Source of the DNA: Streptomyces huiliensis
GTDB lineage: Bacteria; Actinomycetota; Actinomycetes; Streptomycetales; Streptomycetaceae
Assembly (NCBI RefSeq): GCF_020037025.1
Contig: NZ_JAIQLH010000002.1
Span: 50,736-114,735 of the forward strand
Reading direction: 5' to 3'
Length of the DNA: 64,000 nt
Position numbers and translations under genes: made by a program. The notes beneath the pieces are model-generated. The model saw nothing but the letters and a program-made list of their open reading frames with translations. It made no database searches and had not been told where the DNA came from. Below, piece by piece: positions 1 through 8,391 of the stretch. Numbering within the stretch: the first letter of the stretch is position 1; each line of letters opens with the position of its first letter.

Positions 1-911
1 GTGTGCGATAGGCGCGTCATCGTCTTCAGGTAGGGCCCGCGCAACCGGGCACCGTCCGGACAGACTGCGGCCATCATCTTGAGTTCCTCGTCGACGACCA
101 TGGACAACTCCTCGGTCTCCTTGCGGTCGGTGAGAAAGGAGACGAGACCGCCCGGTTCGGCACCCGTGGAGGGGTGCCGGTACGTACCGCTGATGGGGTT
201 CATCACCGCCCGGCCGGCGCTCAGGCACACATGCCGCTCCGGGGTGGCGCCCACGAAGGTCCGTTTGCCCGTGTGGACCACGAACGTCCAGTAAGCACCG
301 GGTTGGCGTAGCAGGCGGCCGAACATGGCCAGCGCGTGCAGATGCGGTCTGCCCGTCAATCGGGCGCTCAGAGTACGGGCCAGAACGAAGTTGGCGCCGG
401 CACCCGCAGCGATCTCCTCGTCGATCACCCGGCGTACGTGCGCCGCGTAGGCGGTGTCATCCAGGTCGAAGGCGGCCTCAGCCCCGCCGAGCGGAAACTC
501 GTCCGTCCGTGCCAGCACGTCCGCCACCGGTATATCCGCCCGGTCCTCGACGGACATGGCCAGGAGGGGCTCCTTGCCGTCGCGGCAGGCGAAGCCGCGC
601 TCGGTGATCTGCCGGAACGGCAGCAGTGCGAGTACGGCACCGGGCGGGTGGCGGCGGGCTCTGCAATGGGCAGGTTCACCCGGTTCAGGAGCTTCTCCCG
701 ACTCCTGTGGTTCTTGGAGCTCGCCAAGTTTCCGGAGTTCCCGTACGGGACCGGTGAGGAGTTCCACGACGTCCCGGCCATGTGCGGCGGGCCGCCACAG
801 CAGGGCGAAGGGCCCCGGGTCGGGGTGAAGCAGGTGCTCCACCGCGGATGCCGGGGCGGAGCGCCGCGTCGCCAGTGCGGACTCGGCGGATGTCGTCGGT
901 TGTTCCACCAT
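1..911 (-). CDS. PhzE-like ADIC/anthranilate synthase, N-terminal part (runs off left edge)
   Basis: The minus strand is open from an ATG at 911 to the window edge, giving 303 residues with no stop. The start follows GGAGG five bases upstream. The translation closely resembles the TrpE-like half of PhzE: ANFVLARTLSARL, AYWTFVVHTGKRTFVGATPE, MNPISGTY, then DRKETEEL and VVDEELKMM. Enzymes of this family convert chorismate and glutamine-derived ammonia to 2-amino-2-deoxyisochorismate or, in some members, anthranilate. The C-terminal core and any glutamine amidotransferase domain lie outside the window, so which product is made cannot be read here. PhzE homologues feed phenazines and 3-hydroxyanthranilate-derived benzoxazoles in Streptomyces. 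It is the first gene downstream of the LAL activator on the same strand, 130 bases away. It implies a second aromatic amine precursor besides 3,4-AHBA. Confidence 0.88.
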   Translation of the reverse strand, partial: MVEQPTTSAESALATRRSAPASAVEHLLHPDPGPFALLWRPAAHGRDVVELLTGPVRELRKLGELQEPQESGEAPEPGEPAHCRARRHPPGAVLALLPFRQITERGFACRDGKEPLLAMSVEDRADIPVADVLARTDEFPLGGAEAAFDLDDTAYAAHVRRVIDEEIAAGAGANFVLARTLSARLTGRPHLHALAMFGRLLRQPGAYWTFVVHTGKRTFVGATPERHVCLSAGRAVMNPISGTYRHPSTGAEPGGLVSFLTDRKETEELSMVVDEELKMMAAVCPDGARLRGPYLKTMTRLSH

Positions 912-1041
912 CGTTTCCTCCAGCGGACGGAAGCCCCCTGGGTGTCCCGCGGCCGGTGCAACCGTGGGCAGGGGACCGAGTGCGGCGCACTGCGGGGGCG
1001 CCGCCGCACAACCACTGTGCCCTGGGTGCTCCAGGGCCACA

Positions 1042-3726
1042 TCACGTGTTCTCGGGATCACGCGGATTGTGGTGTTCCAATACCGCTCGCGTCAGTTCGA
1101 CCCGGTTGTTGACCGCGAACTTGGCAAAGCACTGGCGCAGGTGGCTGTCGACGGTGTGAGGAGAAAGAAATAATCGCTTGGCGACCTCACGGTTGGTGAG
1201 GCCCTGGGCCACGAGCTCACCCACACGGCGTTCCGACTCCGTCAACGACTCCCAACCGGGCACTGGGCTCTGACGAGTGTCCGTGGGCTGTACGGCCCGC
1301 TCGCTCAGGCGTCCGCGGACCCGGCGGGCGAAGAGGCCGGCCCCTGCCTTCTCGTACAAGCACAGCGCCTGCCGCAGCCGGATCGTAGCCTGCTCGCTCT
1401 CGCCGCCGGCCCACAGCAGCACGCCGCTGTCCTCCAGCGCGGAGGCAAGCGCCAACGGGCGGGCAGCCAGCCGCTCCTCCCGGTGCGCCGTCTCCGCCAA
1501 GCGCGGATCGTCCCGCAGAACGGCCTCGGCATGCATGGCGGCGCCCTGGAGGGTCGGCACGCGCGGGTGCCGACGTGCCAGGTGTCGCATCACGGCCACC
1601 ACCGTGGCGGCCTGTTCCCGTGCGCCGGCGCAGCGGGCGAGACGCACCAGAGTCGCAGCGGCCTCCGGCTCACGGGTCAGCAGCCTGGGCCTCGCCGTCA
1701 GCGAGCCGTAGAGCGGGCGCAGCGTCCGGAATGCCACCTGAAGGTGACCCTCCGCCTCCTGAAGCAGCCCACGCCGCCACAGCAGGTCCTCCGGGGCCGA
1801 GTCCAGTGAGTCGAGCGGCCCCAGAGCGGCGCAGCGCAGGTGGTAGCGGGCGGTGGACACATGGCCCCGCAGTAGGGCGAGGTGGGCCAGCAGGGCGAGG
1901 ACGGCGGAGCCGACCGGGCTGCGCGGCTCAGAGCAGGCCGCCGCGTCCTCGGCGGCCCGCTCGGCGTCGCGGAGGCGTCCGGAGGCAAGCAGCAGTTGGG
2001 CCCGCTGGTACTGCCACATCGGCTGCAGCCAGATGTCGCCGTTGCGCGCGGCTTGCTGCTCTCCGAGGCGCAACATTGTCTCTGCTTCGGCGAGTTCGTC
2101 ATAAGCGACCAGCGCGGGAGCCATCAGCAGGTGGGGATAATGCTGGGCGGTCTCCCGGCCGCCGAGGTGGGCCAAGTGCATGGCTTCGCAGGCCTGTCCG
2201 ACCGCTTGGTCGAGATCGCCGGCGGCGAGAGCGCAGCGGCTCAGTGTCATGTCGGCGATCAGCCGACTGAGAAGGTCGCCGCTCTCCTCGCCCGCACACA
2301 ACGCCCGGCGCGCGGTCTTCTCCGCCGCCTCCGGCTCCAGTTCGCATAGGTGGGCAATGCCGCGGACGGCCAGTAACCGGGCCCGCTGGGCGGGTGGGAG
2401 TGCTGCCTCGTCGAGCAGGCCGACAGCCCGGCCGGACAGTCCGTCGTTCCCGCCGGTATGGAGCCAGGTGGAGGCGACGGTCAGCAACGTCTGTACCTTG
2501 AGGGCCTGCCCGGAACACCGCGTCGTGTCTCCGCTCTCCCCTTCGCCCTCGCTGCCGCTCTCCTGCAGCACTCTGGTCACCAGGGCGCGGGCCTCCTCAT
2601 GGTGGCCCACGGCGGACAGCAACCGGACCGAGTCCGTGACCTGCTGCGGCGCGTGGCCGATCCGCTCGATGAACGCGACCAGCCTGCCGACCGCGTCCTC
2701 GCCCGGCCTGCTGCCGAGCGCGATGTGCCGGGCCACCTCCGCCGCGGACGCGCCGTCACGCTGCAGGAAGAGCGCGGTCTCCCGGTGCAGGGCGGTGCGG
2801 GTGGCCTCAGTGAGGTACGCGTAGGCCGCGTCGCGGACCAGCGGGCAGCAGAAGTCGAGGCCCCGCTCCCGCTCGACGAGCACTCCGTCGGCCAATGCCT
2901 CGTGCGCGGCGGCCGTGGCCTGGACCAGTGGTCTGCCCAGCAGGGCGCTTGCCTCGTGCAGCCCGCAGGGACGGTCGAAGACAGCCAGCACGGTCACCAG
3001 TTGCCGGGCGTCCTCGGACAGCTCGTTGATCCTCAGGGCCACGGCGTCCACCAGACGTCGGGGCAGCTCATGGCTGCGTAATCCTGCCCGCTGGGAGCGG
3101 ACGCGTACCAGTCCCTCCTCCGCCAAAGCCTCCAGCAGCAACCGCACCAGCCAGGGGGCACCCGCGGTGCGGTGGACGAGCTCGGCCAGCCGGGGCTCCA
3201 TCGCAGCACCGAACACCGAGGCGCCCATCTCCTCCAAGGCCGCTCTGCCGAGCGGCTTCAGGGGCAGTCGGGTGGCGTACCGGGCCGCGATCTCCTCGAG
3301 AACCATGCCGGCGGGGTCCATTCCGCCCCGCGTCCTGCAAGCGAGCAGCCACAGCACGGGCCGGTCGCCGGTACGGCGAATCAAAGAGGCCAGCAGCAGG
3401 GACGCAGCCTCGGACAACCGTTCAACCCCGTCCAGTATGACGACGAACGGCTCTTCACCCAATCCGAGTTCGACGATGCCGGCGTGAGGGTCCTGTCGCG
3501 TGAGGACGTCCTCGCCCGATTCGACCCGCAGCCCGAGCCGGGCCGCCTCGCACCGGGCGACGTCCAGCAGGTGGCTCTTGCCGGCACCTTTTGGGCCCTC
3601 GATCACCACACAGCCGCCGGTACCGGCTTGCAACTTTCCCAGAACGCCGCGCAGTGCGGCTCGCTCCTTCTCTCGGCCTACCGTGAGGGCCGCCTCATGC
3701 GGCGCTGTCAGTCCGGTTAAGGACAC
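1042..3726 (-). CDS. LAL-family LuxR transcriptional activator (cluster-situated), three TTA codons
   Basis: A large ATP-binding LuxR regulator of 894 residues. Walker A GPKGAGKS is at residues 44-51, Walker B (VVILDG) around 95-100, a long helical TPR-like middle follows, and a LuxR helix-turn-helix lies at about 825-890 (LTESERRVGELVAQGLTNRE, SPHTVDSHL). I chose the GTG at 3726, with GAGGGA 8 to 9 bases upstream. The frame is open to 4017, but that extension is arginine-rich, low-complexity and has no family resemblance. TTA leucine codons occur at residue 3 (3718-3720), residue 216 (3079-3081) and residue 852 (1171-1173), the last inside the HTH. TTA is decoded only by the bldA tRNA in Streptomyces, so translation should be developmentally gated. 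It is transcribed away from the nmrA-to-aspartokinase operon and probably activates the cluster. Confidence 0.9.
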   Translation of the reverse strand: MSLTGLTAPHEAALTVGREKERAALRGVLGKLQAGTGGCVVIEGPKGAGKSHLLDVARCEAARLGLRVESGEDVLTRQDPHAGIVELGLGEEPFVVILDGVERLSEAASLLLASLIRRTGDRPVLWLLACRTRGGMDPAGMVLEEIAARYATRLPLKPLGRAALEEMGASVFGAAMEPRLAELVHRTAGAPWLVRLLLEALAEEGLVRVRSQRAGLRSHELPRRLVDAVALRINELSEDARQLVTVLAVFDRPCGLHEASALLGRPLVQATAAAHEALADGVLVERERGLDFCCPLVRDAAYAYLTEATRTALHRETALFLQRDGASAAEVARHIALGSRPGEDAVGRLVAFIERIGHAPQQVTDSVRLLSAVGHHEEARALVTRVLQESGSEGEGESGDTTRCSGQALKVQTLLTVASTWLHTGGNDGLSGRAVGLLDEAALPPAQRARLLAVRGIAHLCELEPEAAEKTARRALCAGEESGDLLSRLIADMTLSRCALAAGDLDQAVGQACEAMHLAHLGGRETAQHYPHLLMAPALVAYDELAEAETMLRLGEQQAARNGDIWLQPMWQYQRAQLLLASGRLRDAERAAEDAAACSEPRSPVGSAVLALLAHLALLRGHVSTARYHLRCAALGPLDSLDSAPEDLLWRRGLLQEAEGHLQVAFRTLRPLYGSLTARPRLLTREPEAAATLVRLARCAGAREQAATVVAVMRHLARRHPRVPTLQGAAMHAEAVLRDDPRLAETAHREERLAARPLALASALEDSGVLLWAGGESEQATIRLRQALCLYEKAGAGLFARRVRGRLSERAVQPTDTRQSPVPGWESLTESERRVGELVAQGLTNREVAKRLFLSPHTVDSHLRQCFAKFAVNNRVELTRAVLEHHNPRDPENT

Positions 3727-4519
3727 GTCCCATCTCCCTCGGAATGGCGACGGTGCCGACCTCAGTACGCGGGGACATACGGCTCCCGGAGGCCGCGCAC
3801 GGGCGGGCTGCGAGCACCGAGTCCGCCGCGTACCTCCTCGTCGGGAGCTTCGAGGGTCACCCGTTGTGGACCGCGCAGCAGGACCGGGGGCTCCTGATGC
3901 ACTCCGAGTCGGCACAGTCGTAGACGGATCAATCGGCTGATTCCCATGTCGCTGTCGGCCGACGACAGCACGGCAGCGGCGTCCGCTGATCCACCCCCCG
4001 TGGACTTCCGCTCTCACTCAAGCGCTCATGCGTTTCTCCATAATGCGCGAGCGTCGCACAGAGCAATGCTTACAGGAACTTCGAGACAGAAGACAGTACT
4101 CCCGTTCGACGGCGTGCGCGCCAAGCGCAGGCCGGCGAGCACACATATCCCGTGTTCGCGTGAGGTGGGAAGGGGCCCTGCCATACCAGGCTGACCCAGA
4201 CCGATCCAGTCGACCAACAGACTCCGTCCACCGCCGGCGCACTCGGCACCGGCTCCCTGGAGGAGGCAGCCGGTGCACCGACGCACCCTGCTCACCAAGA
4301 CGGCGACTGTCGCCGCGCGCTCTCCCCCACCGCGGGGGCCACACCACTGAAGCACCGCGTGCCGAGACTGCGTGAATGCCCCGCCCCATGAGGTGACGGA
4401 CGCCAGGGAGGGCCGCTTCGCCGGCCCGCCCGGCTCACACCCGGTGGCCTGTGGCCGCACTGCGCCGGCTCGCATTCCCGGAACGGCACTTCCACCGCAC
4501 TCCGACAGGAAGGAAGACC
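3727..4519. promoter_or_regulatory. Divergent intergenic region between activator and biosynthetic operon
   Basis: About 790 bases with no convincing gene. On the minus strand, TTGCTC (4061-4066) and TATGGA (4037-4042) are spaced by 18 bases and could be a promoter for the LAL gene with a leader of about 300 nt. The region should also contain the promoter of the rightward nmrA-akr-psuG operon, but no clear -10/-35 pair was found for it. The open reading frames here are arginine/serine-rich shadows without recognisable similarity. Confidence 0.35.
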
Positions 4520-5431
4520 ATGTCCGACACACAGCAGGAGCGCTACCTGGTGACGGGTGCCACCGGCGCTCAGGGCGGTGCCGTGCTCAAACTTCTGTCC
4601 GAACGGGGCCGTGAGGTGGTGGGCCTCGCACGGCACACCGCGACGCCCCACGACGGTGCGATCGTGCGCACGGTGGACCTGGCCGATCGCGAGGGGTTGT
4701 GCCGCGCCTTCGAGGGCGTCACCCGGGTGGCTGCCGGGCTCCCGCTGGTCTACGACATGGAAATGGCCTCCGCGTACGCGGCCAACCTGGTCCACGCCGC
4801 GGAGCGCGCGGGAGTGCGCAGGCTGGTGTTGAACACCAATCTGCCGGTTCCATCGAAGCCGACCGGTTACCCGGCATTCGAGACCCGGCGCATCGCCGAG
4901 GAGACGCTGCGGTCGAGCGGGCTACCGATCACGGTGCTGCGCCCGCCGCTCTACCTGGACAACCTCTTCGGCCCCGGGCATGCCCCGGCGCTGGTCAACG
5001 ACGGTGTGCTGGCCTTCCCCCTACCCAACTCGCTGCCGGTGAGCTGGATGTCGCTGGACGACATGGCGGCAGCCACGGTGGCGGCCCTGGATGGGGCCGA
5101 CGAACTGGTCGGTTCCGCGCTGCCCGTCGGCGGCCCGGAAGCCGTCACAGGTCCACGGCTCGCGGAGCTCTTCGCCCGGGAACTGGGCCGCGAGGTGACC
5201 TTCCACGCCATGGCGCCCGGCGACTTCGAGGCGGCCGTCGGCGCCATCATGGGCCCCGAGCTGGGTGCGGGCATCGCGGGTGGCTACCACTGGGCGTGGG
5301 CCTCGGCCGGGGAGGACGCGTTCACCGCGGATCCGGTCGCCGTCGAGAAGCATCTGGGCATTCGGCTGACCCCGCTGCGCCGATGGATAGCCGCGCAGCC
5401 GTGGAGTCGGTGGGCCCGGCCGGCGGACTGA
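4520..5431 (+). CDS. NmrA/SDR-family NAD(P)-binding reductase
   Basis: A 303-residue atypical short-chain dehydrogenase of the NmrA/isoflavone-reductase type. The dinucleotide-binding loop VTGATGAQGG lies at about residues 11-20, and TVLRPPLYLDN resembles the substrate-side segment of NmrA-like quinone or isoflavone reductases. AGGAAGG precedes the ATG at a good distance, and the longer open frame upstream of this ATG has no similarity. It is the first gene of the rightward run that continues with an aldo/keto reductase, C-ribosylase, phosphatase, O-methyltransferase and aspartokinase. It could reduce a quinone, imine or enone intermediate, or be a redox sensor as in NmrA itself. The substrate cannot be deduced from sequence. 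Confidence 0.8.
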   Translation: MSDTQQERYLVTGATGAQGGAVLKLLSERGREVVGLARHTATPHDGAIVRTVDLADREGLCRAFEGVTRVAAGLPLVYDMEMASAYAANLVHAAERAGVRRLVLNTNLPVPSKPTGYPAFETRRIAEETLRSSGLPITVLRPPLYLDNLFGPGHAPALVNDGVLAFPLPNSLPVSWMSLDDMAAATVAALDGADELVGSALPVGGPEAVTGPRLAELFARELGREVTFHAMAPGDFEAAVGAIMGPELGAGIAGGYHWAWASAGEDAFTADPVAVEKHLGIRLTPLRRWIAAQPWSRWARPAD

Positions 5432-5549
5432 CCTCCCGACATTCCGCCACTGTCGATCCGCGCCTCGCGGCAGTGTCGCACCGGCGCGCCGGTGGCACGC
5501 CGCGTCGTGGCCGTGGCTCACTTCACCCGCGCCAAAGAGAGGAAATGCA

Positions 5550-6635
5550 GTGGAATTGAGGACGCTTGGGCGCACCGGGATGCAGGTCAGCCCGCTGTGT
5601 CTGGGCACGATGATGTTCGGCATCTGGGGCAACCCCGACGTTGAAGAGTCCGTGCGGATCATCGAGACGGCGCTGGATGCAGGTATCAATTTCGTGGACA
5701 CGGCCGACGTCTACTCCTGGGGTGGCTCGGAGGAGATCGTCGGCAAGGCTCTGGCTCACAGGCGGGACGAGGTGGTGCTGGCCACCAAGTTCCACTTCCC
5801 GATGGGAGATGGCCCGCACCGGTCCGGCAACTCCCGGCGCTGGATCATCCGCGCCGTGGAGGAGAGCCTGCGCCGGCTGGGCACCGACCGCATCGACCTC
5901 TATCAGGTACACCGGCCGGATCCCGAGACGGACATCGAGGAGACTCTCTCCGCGCTGACCTCCCTGGTCACAGAGGGAAAGGTGTGCGCTGTCGGCACCA
6001 CCACGTTCCCCGCCGAGGAGATCGTCGAGGCCCAGTGGGTCGCCGAGCGGCGCGGCCTCGTCCGGTTCCGCACAGAACAGGCGCCCTACTCGTTGCTCAA
6101 CCGGGCAGCCGAGGCGGCCACGTTCCCCACCTGTGAGCGGCACGGGCTGGGCGTCACGACTTGGAGTCCGCTGAGCGAGGGTTGGCTGACCGGCAAGTAC
6201 CAAGGCGAGATCGACCTGAGCCGGGGCCGTCAGGCGGCGCACCGGGCCAACTTCGATCTCGGCCTGACCGGCAACCGGCTCAAGCAACACACCGTGGCCG
6301 AACTGTCAAAGCTGGCATCGGAGGCCGGGCTGACGCTGATGGAGATGGCGCTCGGCTTCGTCCGCAACCACCCAGCAGTCACGTCGGTGCTGATCGGGCC
6401 GCGTACCCGGGAGCAGTTGAAAGGCCTGCTCGCGGCGGCCGGCACCGTGCTGGACGCCGATCTTCTCGACCGTATCGACGCCTGTGTGCCGCCTGGCAGC
6501 GTGCTCAACCCCGCCGACGCGCACTACACACCGGAGGCCCTGGCTGACCCGGCGCGGCGGCGCAGAGCCGGCGTCGGGAGCCCCGTACCCCGTCCGTGGG
6601 AGCGTCGCGGCCCCTCAGCCCCGCCGCGCCGGTGA
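5550..6635 (+). CDS. Aldo/keto reductase
   Basis: A 361-residue NADPH-dependent aldo/keto reductase of the YajO/Tas-like type. The catalytic tetrad is visible: Asp in NFVDTADVYS, Tyr in the same motif, Lys in LATKFH and His in YQVHRPD. GSVLIGPRTREQL is typical of the C-terminal cofactor loop. It begins with GTG at 5550 behind GAGAGGAAA. The C-terminus carries about 30 extra proline/arginine-rich residues. In the alnumycin pathway an aldo/keto reductase (Aln4) acts on the C-linked ribose-derived moiety after AlnA/AlnB. Here the gene lies directly upstream of homologues of that pair, suggesting a similar role in tailoring the sugar. That role is inference; reduction of an aromatic aldehyde is an alternative. 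Confidence 0.85.
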   Translation: MELRTLGRTGMQVSPLCLGTMMFGIWGNPDVEESVRIIETALDAGINFVDTADVYSWGGSEEIVGKALAHRRDEVVLATKFHFPMGDGPHRSGNSRRWIIRAVEESLRRLGTDRIDLYQVHRPDPETDIEETLSALTSLVTEGKVCAVGTTTFPAEEIVEAQWVAERRGLVRFRTEQAPYSLLNRAAEAATFPTCERHGLGVTTWSPLSEGWLTGKYQGEIDLSRGRQAAHRANFDLGLTGNRLKQHTVAELSKLASEAGLTLMEMALGFVRNHPAVTSVLIGPRTREQLKGLLAAAGTVLDADLLDRIDACVPPGSVLNPADAHYTPEALADPARRRRAGVGSPVPRPWERRGPSAPPRR

Positions 6636-6684
6636 CTCGGGGCCCCCGCAGCGGCCCCACCAGACACAGGAGAGGACATCGCAC

Positions 6685-7605
6685 ATGGGCACACTGCTCT
6701 ACATCAGCGAGCAAGTACGGACCGCGGTCGCCGAGGGGCGTCCGGTGGTCGCGTTGGAATCGTCGCTCATCGCCCACGGCCCCGGCTATCCGGACTGCGT
6801 AGAGATCGCGCTGTCGCTGGAGAAGGCAGTGCGGGACGCGGGCGCCGTGCCGGCGACGCTGGGCATCGCCGACGGGAAGTTCGTCGTCGGCATGGACGAG
6901 GAGATGATCGACAGGTTCGGCCGGTCCAAGGGCATCCCGAAAGTCAGCGCACGCGACATCGGCCCCGTCATGGCGGGCGGCGGCCTTGGAGCCACCACCG
7001 TGGCCTCCACCATCGTGGGCGCCGAACACGCCGGGATACCGGTCTTCTCCACGGCCGGCATCGGCGGTGTGCACCGCCGGGCGCAGGAGACGTTCGACAT
7101 CTCCGCCGACCTCCAGCAGTTCACCCGCAGCCGGATGACCGTCGTGTGCGCCGGCGCCAAGTCGATACTCGACCTGCGGCTGACGGCCGAGGTGCTGGAG
7201 ACGGCCGGCGTACCGGTACTCGGCTACCGAACCGACAGACTGCCCGCCTTCTACGTCCGCGAGTCCGACGTCCCGGTGCCCAAGGTCGACGACCTGACGG
7301 AGGCGGCGCGCGCGGTGCTGTTGCACTGGGAGATCAACAAGGGCGGCTCCGTCCTGCTGACGGCACCCATCGACGAGCAGGACGCGCTGGACGGTGAGGA
7401 GATCGAGCGGGCCATCCAGGGGGCGCTGGAGGAGGCCGATGCAGCGGGCGTGACCGGCAACGCGATCAGTCCCTTCCTGATGCGGGCCGTCGGGCAGGCG
7501 ACCGCCGGCCGGGCCGGCGCCGCGACCCGCTCGGTGCTCGTCAGCAACGCGCGGCTCGCCGGTGAGTTCGCCGTCGCCCTCTCCGCCGAGCGGCAGGGGA
7601 AGTGA
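6685..7605 (+). CDS. Pseudouridine-5'-phosphate glycosidase-like C-ribosyltransferase (PsuG/IndA/AlnA type)
   Basis: A 306-residue protein matching the PsuG fold along its whole length. Catalytic residues known from E. coli PsuG (Glu31, Lys93, Asp149, Lys166) correspond to Glu25 in VVALESS, Lys86 in IPKVSARD, Asp142 in FDISAD and Lys159 in CAGAKSILD. AGGAGAGGA precedes the ATG at 6685. PsuG reversibly joins ribose 5-phosphate to a carbon of uracil; the reaction favours C-C bond formation, and AlnA uses it to ribosylate an aromatic polyketide. Catabolic psuG is normally paired with the pfkB-type kinase psuK. Here it is paired, one base apart, with a HAD phosphatase, which is the biosynthetic arrangement. 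The acceptor is probably an electron-rich aromatic such as 3,4-AHBA or its decarboxylated aminophenol. Confidence 0.9.
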   Translation: MGTLLYISEQVRTAVAEGRPVVALESSLIAHGPGYPDCVEIALSLEKAVRDAGAVPATLGIADGKFVVGMDEEMIDRFGRSKGIPKVSARDIGPVMAGGGLGATTVASTIVGAEHAGIPVFSTAGIGGVHRRAQETFDISADLQQFTRSRMTVVCAGAKSILDLRLTAEVLETAGVPVLGYRTDRLPAFYVRESDVPVPKVDDLTEAARAVLLHWEINKGGSVLLTAPIDEQDALDGEEIERAIQGALEEADAAGVTGNAISPFLMRAVGQATAGRAGAATRSVLVSNARLAGEFAVALSAERQGK

Positions 7606-7606
7606 G

Positions 7607-8299
7607 ATGGCCACCCCGATCGGCCCCGTGTGGCGGGGCGTGATATTCGACCTGGACGGCACCTTGGCCGACACCGCCCCGGCCATCACTGCGGTCACCG
7701 CGCAGATCCTGAGCGCCATGGGGCGTACGCCCGTCGAACAGGAGATCCGCGCGACGGTCGGCAGGCCACTGGACCAGAATTTCGCTCAGCTGCTCGGTGT
7801 GGAGGCCGGCCATCAGGACGTCGGGCAGGCCATGTCCCGGTACCGCGAGCTGTTCGGTGCGCACGTGCGCGCACAGGGCAGCCGCCTGCTCTTCCCTGGC
7901 GTCGCCTCCGGCCTGCCACGCCTGCGGGAGGTCGGCCGGAAGCTGGGCATCGCCACCTCCAAGGTGCATGCGGCGGCCGTCAAGACCGTGGAACTGACCG
8001 GCATCCGCGACCAGTTCGAGGCAATCGCGGGGCATGACAGCGTGCCGCGCGGCAAGCCCTGCCCGGACATGGCCCTGAAAATCGCCGAAGAGCTCGGGTT
8101 GCAGCCCGAGGAGTGCGTCGTAGTGGGTGACGCGAGCGGTGACATCGAGATGGGCATCGCGGCCGGAATGTCCACCATCGGCGTCGGCTACGGCGTCGCC
8201 ACAGCGGCCGAACTTACCGCGGTCGGCGCAGATACCGTGGTCGACTCATTCGACGCGGTCGTCGCGGCAGTGCTGGCCGGTGTGCCCACCAAAGCGTGA
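7607..8299 (+). CDS. HAD-superfamily phosphatase (AlnB/IndB-like)
   Basis: A 230-residue HAD hydrolase with all four motifs: FDLDGTLADT (nucleophile Asp and acid/base Asp), IATSK, the motif III lysine in GKPCPD, and VVGDASGDIEMG. The start ATG lies one base after the psuG stop, and its ribosome-binding site AGGGGAAG sits in the end of psuG, so the two are translationally coupled. Paired with a PsuG-like C-ribosylase, the natural role is removal of the 5'-phosphate from the C-ribosylated product, as for AlnB in alnumycin. Dephosphorylation would also pull the reversible C-C bond formation forward. A phosphoglycolate phosphatase-like housekeeping role is possible from the fold alone. Confidence 0.88.
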   Translation: MATPIGPVWRGVIFDLDGTLADTAPAITAVTAQILSAMGRTPVEQEIRATVGRPLDQNFAQLLGVEAGHQDVGQAMSRYRELFGAHVRAQGSRLLFPGVASGLPRLREVGRKLGIATSKVHAAAVKTVELTGIRDQFEAIAGHDSVPRGKPCPDMALKIAEELGLQPEECVVVGDASGDIEMGIAAGMSTIGVGYGVATAAELTAVGADTVVDSFDAVVAAVLAGVPTKA

Positions 8300-8391
8300 C
8301 AGGTCGTCCGGGCGCCGGGGCCGCGTGCCCCGGCGCCCGGACGTGTCGGCTCCCGCCCACCCACCCAGGCACTACAGCGAAGGAGTACGCG

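Noticed and set aside
336..1159. Rightward and leftward frames of 100-250 residues in the first kilobase
   Set aside because: They overlap the PhzE-like gene, which runs off the left edge and has strong family similarity; the others are arginine-rich shadows.
3727..4017. N-terminal extension of the LAL regulator to 991 residues
   Set aside because: The extension is low-complexity, Arg/Pro-rich and has no family counterpart; the GTG at 3726 has a ribosome-binding site and a fitting N-terminus.
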